From CAZQFS01 sp964592755 (GTDB lineage Bacteria; Hydrothermota; Tepidihabitantia; Tepidihabitantales; Tepidihabitantaceae): a stretch of DNA of 7,050 nucleotides. Below the pieces are notes generated by a model, which was given only the letters and a program-made list of their open reading frames with translations, did no database searches and was not told where the DNA came from. Shown one piece after another: positions 4,137-7,050 of this stretch (positions within the stretch are counted from its first letter, which is position 1; each line of letters opens with the position of its first letter). The position numbers were made by a program, and so were the translations under genes. The stretch spans positions 1-7,050 of the forward strand of contig CAZQFS010000139.1 of the NCBI GenBank assembly GCA_964592755.1, given 5' to 3'.

Positions 4137-6686
4137 CTAGCTTCGGGGCGAAAGAACGATTCTGTCGGCGACCGCAGACACCACCACTGCCTTGGGCCGC
4201 TGTTTGAGTACCAGCTCTGCGAGCGGATTCTCAATCAGGCGTTGAATTGTACGTTTCAGAGGTCGCGCACCGAAATCAGGGTCAAAGCCTTCCTTCGAAA
4301 GCACATCCTCCACGCCTGCTTCTATTATAAGCGCCACCCCCTGCTCTGTCAACAAATCCTTTACCCGTGCCAGTTGAATCTCGGCAATCTTCCTGACGTC
4401 GTCGCGTGACAACGGCTTGAACACGACTATCTCGTCAATCCGATTCAGGAACTCGGGCCGGAAGCTGCTGCGCAGCAGCGCGAGCAACTCCTCGCGGTCA
4501 ATCCGGCCACCGCGGGCGAGCTCGGTGCCGAGGTTAGAGGTCATGATGATGATGGCGTTCTTGAAGTCAACGGTGCGGCCGTGGCCGTCGGTCAGCCGGC
4601 CGTCGTCGAGAATCTGCAGGAGCACGTTGAACACGTCATGATGCGCCTTCTCAATCTCGTCGAGCAGCACCACCCGGTATGGCCGGCGTCTCACCGCCTC
4701 GGTGAGCTGGCCGCCCTCCTCAAACCCGACGTAGCCGGGCGGTGCGCCGATCAGGCGCGAAACCGTGTGGCGCTCGCCATACTCGGACATGTCGATGCGG
4801 ACAATCGCCTCCTCGGTGTCGAACAGGACCCGGGCCAGGGTTCGGGCGAGCTCGGTCTTGCCCACGCCGGTCGGCCCGAGAAAGATGAAACTGCCGATGG
4901 GCCGGTTGCGGTCCCCGATGCCGGCCCGGGCGCGCCGGATGGCGTTGGCCACCGCGGTCACCGCCTCGTCCTGCCCCACGACCCGCTGGTGAATCTCCTC
5001 TTCCAGGCGGAGCAGCTTGTCCCGCTCAGACTCCATCAGGTTCTTCAACGGAATGCCGGTCCACTTGGCCACGACCGAAGCGATGTCCTCCTCGGTGACC
5101 ACCTCGCGCAGCATCCTGCTCTCCTTGTCCCGGGACTGCAGGGCAGCGACCTGTTTCTTGAGCTCGGCCAGCCGGCCGTACTCCAGCTCGGCCGCTCGGT
5201 TCAGGTCGTAGCGGCGCTTGGCCGCCTCAATCTCCAGGGTCACGCGCTCAATCTCCTCTTTCAGCCGGCCCACCTGCTCAACCTCTTTCCGCTCGGTCTC
5301 CCACTGCGCGGTCAGCCGTTTCTGCTCCTCTTTCAGGTCGGCGACCTCCTGCTCGATTTCCCGCCGCCGCTGCTGCGAAGCCTCGTCGTTTTCCCGCTTG
5401 AGCGACAGCTTCTCCATCTCCAGTTGCAGTACGCGCCGGTCAACCTCGTCCAGCGCGACCGGCTTGGAGGTGATTTCCATCTTCAGCTTGGCCGCGGCTT
5501 CGTCCACCAGGTCAATCGCCTTGTCGGGCAGGAACCGGTCCGAGATGTAGCGGTTGGACATCACCGCGGCCGCGACCAGGGCCGCATCGGCAATCTGCAC
5601 GCCGTGGTGCACCTCGTACCGCTCCTTCAGGCCCCGCAGAATTGAAACCGTCTCCTCGACCGTGGGCTGGTCCACATAGACCGGCTGGAACCGGCGCTCC
5701 AGCGCCTTGTCTTTCTCGATGTACTGCCGGTACTCGTCGAGCGTGGTCGCGCCGATGCAGCGCAGCTCGCCCCGCGCCAGCATCGGCTTCAGAAGATTAC
5801 CTGCATCCACCGCGCCCTCGGCTCGGCCCGCGCCCACGACCGTATGCAGCTCGTCGATGAAGAGCACGATTCTCCCATCAGACGACGCCACCTCCTTGAG
5901 CACGGCCTTGAGCCGGTTCTCAAACTCGCCGCGGTACTTGGCTCCGGCAATCAGGGCGCCCATGTCCAGGGCCACGAGCTTTCTGTCCTTCAGGCTCTCG
6001 GGCACGTCGCCGCGCACGATGCGCTGGGCCAGACCTTCGACGATCGCGGTCTTGCCCACGCCTGCCTCGCCAATCATCACCGGGTTGTTCTTGGTGCGGC
6101 GTGAAAGCACCTGGATGACGCGCCGGATTTCCTCGTCCCGGCCGATGACCGGGTCGAGTTTGCCGTCCCGGGCCAGTTGGGTCACGTCCCGGCCGAACTT
6201 CTCCAGCGGCTGGTAGCGCTCTTCCGCGGCCTGGTCGGTTACGCGCTGGGAACCGCGCAGCTCCTTGAGCACGGCAAGCACGCGGTTCCGCTCCACGCCG
6301 AAGTGCCGCATGATGCGTGCGACCTCGCCGTCCTTCACATCGACCAGCCCGAGCAGCAGATGCTCGGTAGAGACGAACTCGTCCTTGAAACGCTTTGCCT
6401 CGGCCTCGGCATGGGCCAGCACCTTCTGCAGTCGCGAAGACATGTAAGCCTGGCCTGCGCCGCTCACTCTCGGCCGGTCGGCAAGTGCGGCCTGCGTGTG
6501 CTCGAACACCTGGCCCGGCTCTGCGCCCAGCCGCTTCAGGACCTGGGGCACAAGCCCTTCCGGCTGCTCGACCAGTGCCAGCAGCAGGTGCTCGGCGTCA
6601 ATCTCTGCATGACCCAGCCGCTGCGCGCCCGCCTGACACGACGAAAGCGCCTCCAGTGCTTTCTCAGTAAACCTTTCGCTGTTCAT
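4137..6686 (-). CDS. clpB: ATP-dependent protein disaggregase ClpB
   Basis: This 849-residue protein is a complete ClpB, the hexameric AAA+ machine that with DnaK pulls proteins out of aggregates in the cytoplasm. Two Clp-N repeats lie at about 1-145. The first ATPase domain has Walker A GEAGVGKT (206-213), the pore-loop tyrosine in AKYRGE (251), Walker B LFIDE (275-279) and arginines 331/332. A long coiled-coil middle domain (about 400-525) with YDLNRAAELEYGRL marks it as ClpB and not ClpA or ClpC. The second ATPase domain has GPTGVGKT (604-611), GYVG (651-654), Walker B VVLLDE (672-677), FLNRIDE (746-752) and the sensor-2 GAR (806-808). Walker A1 has Ala where many ClpBs have Pro, as ClpA does; it should be functional. 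The start ATG at 6686 has only a weak Shine-Dalgarno (AAGAG directly adjacent). I found no CIRCE or HspR-type operator upstream. It appears to be a single-gene unit, divergent from the tRNA. Confidence 0.98.
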   Translation of the reverse strand: MNSERFTEKALEALSSCQAGAQRLGHAEIDAEHLLLALVEQPEGLVPQVLKRLGAEPGQVFEHTQAALADRPRVSGAGQAYMSSRLQKVLAHAEAEAKRFKDEFVSTEHLLLGLVDVKDGEVARIMRHFGVERNRVLAVLKELRGSQRVTDQAAEERYQPLEKFGRDVTQLARDGKLDPVIGRDEEIRRVIQVLSRRTKNNPVMIGEAGVGKTAIVEGLAQRIVRGDVPESLKDRKLVALDMGALIAGAKYRGEFENRLKAVLKEVASSDGRIVLFIDELHTVVGAGRAEGAVDAGNLLKPMLARGELRCIGATTLDEYRQYIEKDKALERRFQPVYVDQPTVEETVSILRGLKERYEVHHGVQIADAALVAAAVMSNRYISDRFLPDKAIDLVDEAAAKLKMEITSKPVALDEVDRRVLQLEMEKLSLKRENDEASQQRRREIEQEVADLKEEQKRLTAQWETERKEVEQVGRLKEEIERVTLEIEAAKRRYDLNRAAELEYGRLAELKKQVAALQSRDKESRMLREVVTEEDIASVVAKWTGIPLKNLMESERDKLLRLEEEIHQRVVGQDEAVTAVANAIRRARAGIGDRNRPIGSFIFLGPTGVGKTELARTLARVLFDTEEAIVRIDMSEYGERHTVSRLIGAPPGYVGFEEGGQLTEAVRRRPYRVVLLDEIEKAHHDVFNVLLQILDDGRLTDGHGRTVDFKNAIIIMTSNLGTELARGGRIDREELLALLRSSFRPEFLNRIDEIVVFKPLSRDDVRKIAEIQLARVKDLLTEQGVALIIEAGVEDVLSKEGFDPDFGARPLKRTIQRLIENPLAELVLKQRPKAVVVSAVADRIVLSPRS

Positions 6687-6694
6687 CTCTTAGC

Positions 6695-6700
6695 ATATTA
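6695..6700 (-). promoter_or_regulatory. Possible -10 box of clpB, implying a very short leader
   Basis: TAATAT on the minus strand (6700-6695) lies 8 nt before the clpB ATG in otherwise GC-rich DNA. If it is a -10 element, transcription would begin at or within a base or two of the start codon, giving a leaderless or nearly leaderless mRNA, which would fit the lack of a properly spaced Shine-Dalgarno. No matching -35 is seen at 16-18 nt, so the call is weak. Confidence 0.3.
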
Positions 6701-6714
6701 GACACCGACCTCAG

Positions 6715-6747
6715 CCGGCCCGGTTCACCCCTTTGCGGGTCGGCCGG
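6715..6747. repeat. Inverted repeat between clpB and the tRNA promoter
   Basis: CCGGCC (6715-6720) and GGCCGG (6742-6747) flank an inner ACCC/GGGT pairing (6727-6730 with 6737-6740). It lies between the divergent clpB start and the -35 of the tRNA promoter, so it could be an operator or a leader hairpin of clpB if transcription starts upstream of it. In such GC-rich DNA a 6-bp arm may be chance. Confidence 0.3.
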
Positions 6748-6750
6748 GGT

Positions 6751-6778
6751 TTGACAGCGTCGTGCCGGTGGCTAGAAT
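6751..6778 (+). promoter_or_regulatory. Sigma70-type promoter of the tRNA gene
   Basis: TTGACA (6751-6756), a full consensus -35, is followed after 16 nt by TAGAAT (6773-6778), five of six matches to the -10 consensus. Transcription would start at about 6785, just ahead of the mature tRNA at 6787. This is a strong promoter, as expected for a stable RNA gene. It may also serve ilvE if the hairpin at 6912-6933 leaks. Confidence 0.85.
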
Positions 6779-6786
6779 GACTGCGC

Positions 6787-6859
6787 GCCGGCGTAGCTCA
6801 GATGGCAGAGCAGTGGAATCATAATCCACGTGCCAGGGGTTCGATTCCCTTCGCCGGCA
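6787..6859 (+). tRNA. tRNA with anticodon CAT, elongator Met-type
   Basis: A full cloverleaf is visible. The acceptor stem pairs GCCGGCG (6787-6793) with CGCCGGC (6852-6858), with discriminator A6859. The D stem is GCTC/GAGC with an 8-nt loop containing GG. The anticodon stem pairs GTGGA (6813-6817) with TCCAC (6825-6829) around loop ATCATAA, anticodon CAT at 6820-6822. The T arm is AGGGG, TTCGATT, CCCTT. Position 1 is paired with 72 and the anticodon stem lacks the three G-C pairs of initiators, so it is not tRNA-fMet. A lysidine-modified tRNA-Ile2 also has a CAT anticodon gene and cannot be excluded from sequence alone. The CCA end is not encoded. Confidence 0.95.
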
Positions 6860-6884
6860 TCTTGCACGCATCGTGAAGCACCGC

Positions 6885-6901
6885 CTGTTCGTCCGAAACA
6901 G
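6885..6901 (+). other. Weak hairpin between the tRNA and ilvE
   Basis: CTGTT (6885-6889) pairs with AACAG (6897-6901) around a 7-nt loop, followed by CTCTTTAG. It precedes the stronger hairpin at 6912-6930. Taken alone it is a short 5-bp stem of uncertain meaning, possibly part of 3' processing of the tRNA precursor. Confidence 0.25.
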
Positions 6902-6911
6902 CTCTTTAGCC

Positions 6912-6933
6912 GCGGGGCCCTGGGCCCCGCTTT
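6912..6933 (+). terminator. GC-rich hairpin, probable terminator after the tRNA
   Basis: GCGGGGCCC (6912-6920) and GGGCCCCGC (6922-6930) are perfectly complementary around a single T, giving at least a 7-bp stem with a 5-nt loop, followed by TTT. It lies 52 nt after the tRNA and 20 nt before the ilvE start. The T tract is short, so it may terminate only partly and let some transcription reach ilvE. Confidence 0.55.
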
Positions 6934-6953
6934 GCCTGACCTAAGGAGGCAGT

Positions 6954-7050
6954 ATGGGCCTGGAAGAAACCAAGTCGCAGTTTGTCTGGATTAACGGCAA
7001 GTACGTTCCCTGGGACGATGCGAAGATTCACATCTGCTCGCACGTCATCC
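6954..7050 (+). CDS. ilvE: Branched-chain amino acid aminotransferase, start only
   Basis: The first 32 codons are present (MGLEETKSQFVWINGKYVPWDDAKIHICSHVI), the rest lying beyond the right edge. The N-terminus, with the pattern F-W-NGK-VPWDDAKIH--SHV, matches the start of IlvE, the PLP-dependent fold type IV enzyme that moves the amino group between glutamate and the keto acids of leucine, isoleucine and valine in the cytoplasm. The catalytic lysine and PLP-binding motifs are outside the window, so D-amino acid transaminase or aminodeoxychorismate lyase relatives cannot be formally excluded, but the VPWDDAKIH start is typical of IlvE. A perfect Shine-Dalgarno AAGGAGG (6943-6949) sits four bases before the ATG. 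Confidence 0.85.
   Translation, partial: MGLEETKSQFVWINGKYVPWDDAKIHICSHVI

Noticed and set aside
3600..4409. 269-residue open frame on the + strand spanning the gene-free region
   Set aside because: It overlaps the lipoprotein start and the clpB end in antisense, has no convincing start or family feature, and reads through the inverted repeats.
4581..5645. 354-residue open frame on the + strand opposite clpB
   Set aside because: Antisense to Walker motifs and middle domain of clpB, with no recognisable protein features.
6687..6786. CIRCE or HspR-type heat-shock operator upstream of clpB
   Set aside because: Neither the TTAGCACTC/GAGTGCTAA pair nor a CTTGAGT/ACTCAAG pair is present; the inverted repeat at 6715-6747 does not resemble them.
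6787..6859. Initiator tRNA, or a tRNA used as an integration site
   Set aside because: The 1-72 pair and anticodon stem are not of initiator type, and no integrase or duplicated tRNA 3' end is seen in the window.
6873..6944. GTG-initiated 23-codon frame ahead of ilvE as an attenuator leader peptide
   Set aside because: It has no ribosome site and no run of Leu, Ile or Val codons, so branched-chain attenuation is not supported.

Overview
The window is a GC-rich (clearly above 60% by eye) piece of a bacterial chromosome. It is almost certainly from a draft or metagenome assembly, because a run of 10 Ns sits inside a gene. The mix of genes (RNase Y, ZapA, ClpB, 6S RNA, IlvE) is bacterial. RNase Y argues against a typical gammaproteobacterium, and the two FN3-type lipoproteins indicate a cell with lipoprotein export. 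The style resembles poorly cultured candidate phyla, but nothing here fixes the phylum.

Minus strand, positions about 3859 down to 1: one gene train. A good sigma70-type promoter (3831-3859) drives two tandem paralogous lipoproteins with a fibronectin III domain (2912-3772 and 2099-2911). These are followed by a short coiled-coil protein in the usual ZapB-like place (1867-2082), the Z-ring protein ZapA (1543-1815), a strong 6S RNA candidate (about 1366-1540) and RNase Y (1-1345, running off the left edge). The RNase Y gene is interrupted on paper by the N run at 219-228. The flanks of that run share four bases, and merging them restores the HDIGK active-site motif, so the gene is probably intact.

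Positions 3773-4136: a gene-free stretch holding the lipoprotein promoter and the 3' region of clpB. The clpB 3' region carries a 12-bp perfect inverted repeat whose 42-nt loop is extremely C-rich and G-poor in the clpB transcript (G-rich on the + strand), then a 9-bp hairpin that looks like a terminator.

Minus strand, 4137-6686: a complete clpB, the disaggregase AAA+ chaperone. Divergent from it on the + strand are a promoter (6751-6778), a Met-type tRNA with anticodon CAT (6787-6859), a GC-rich terminator-like hairpin (6912-6933), and the start of ilvE (6954 to the right edge), with a strong Shine-Dalgarno.

Overall this is mainly housekeeping DNA: division, RNA turnover, transcription control, protein repair and amino-acid metabolism. 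The parts most worth a second look are the unannotated 6S RNA between zapA and rny, the paralogous lipoprotein pair placed ahead of the division genes, and the unusual stem-loop behind clpB. I see no defence system, mobile element or CRISPR array.
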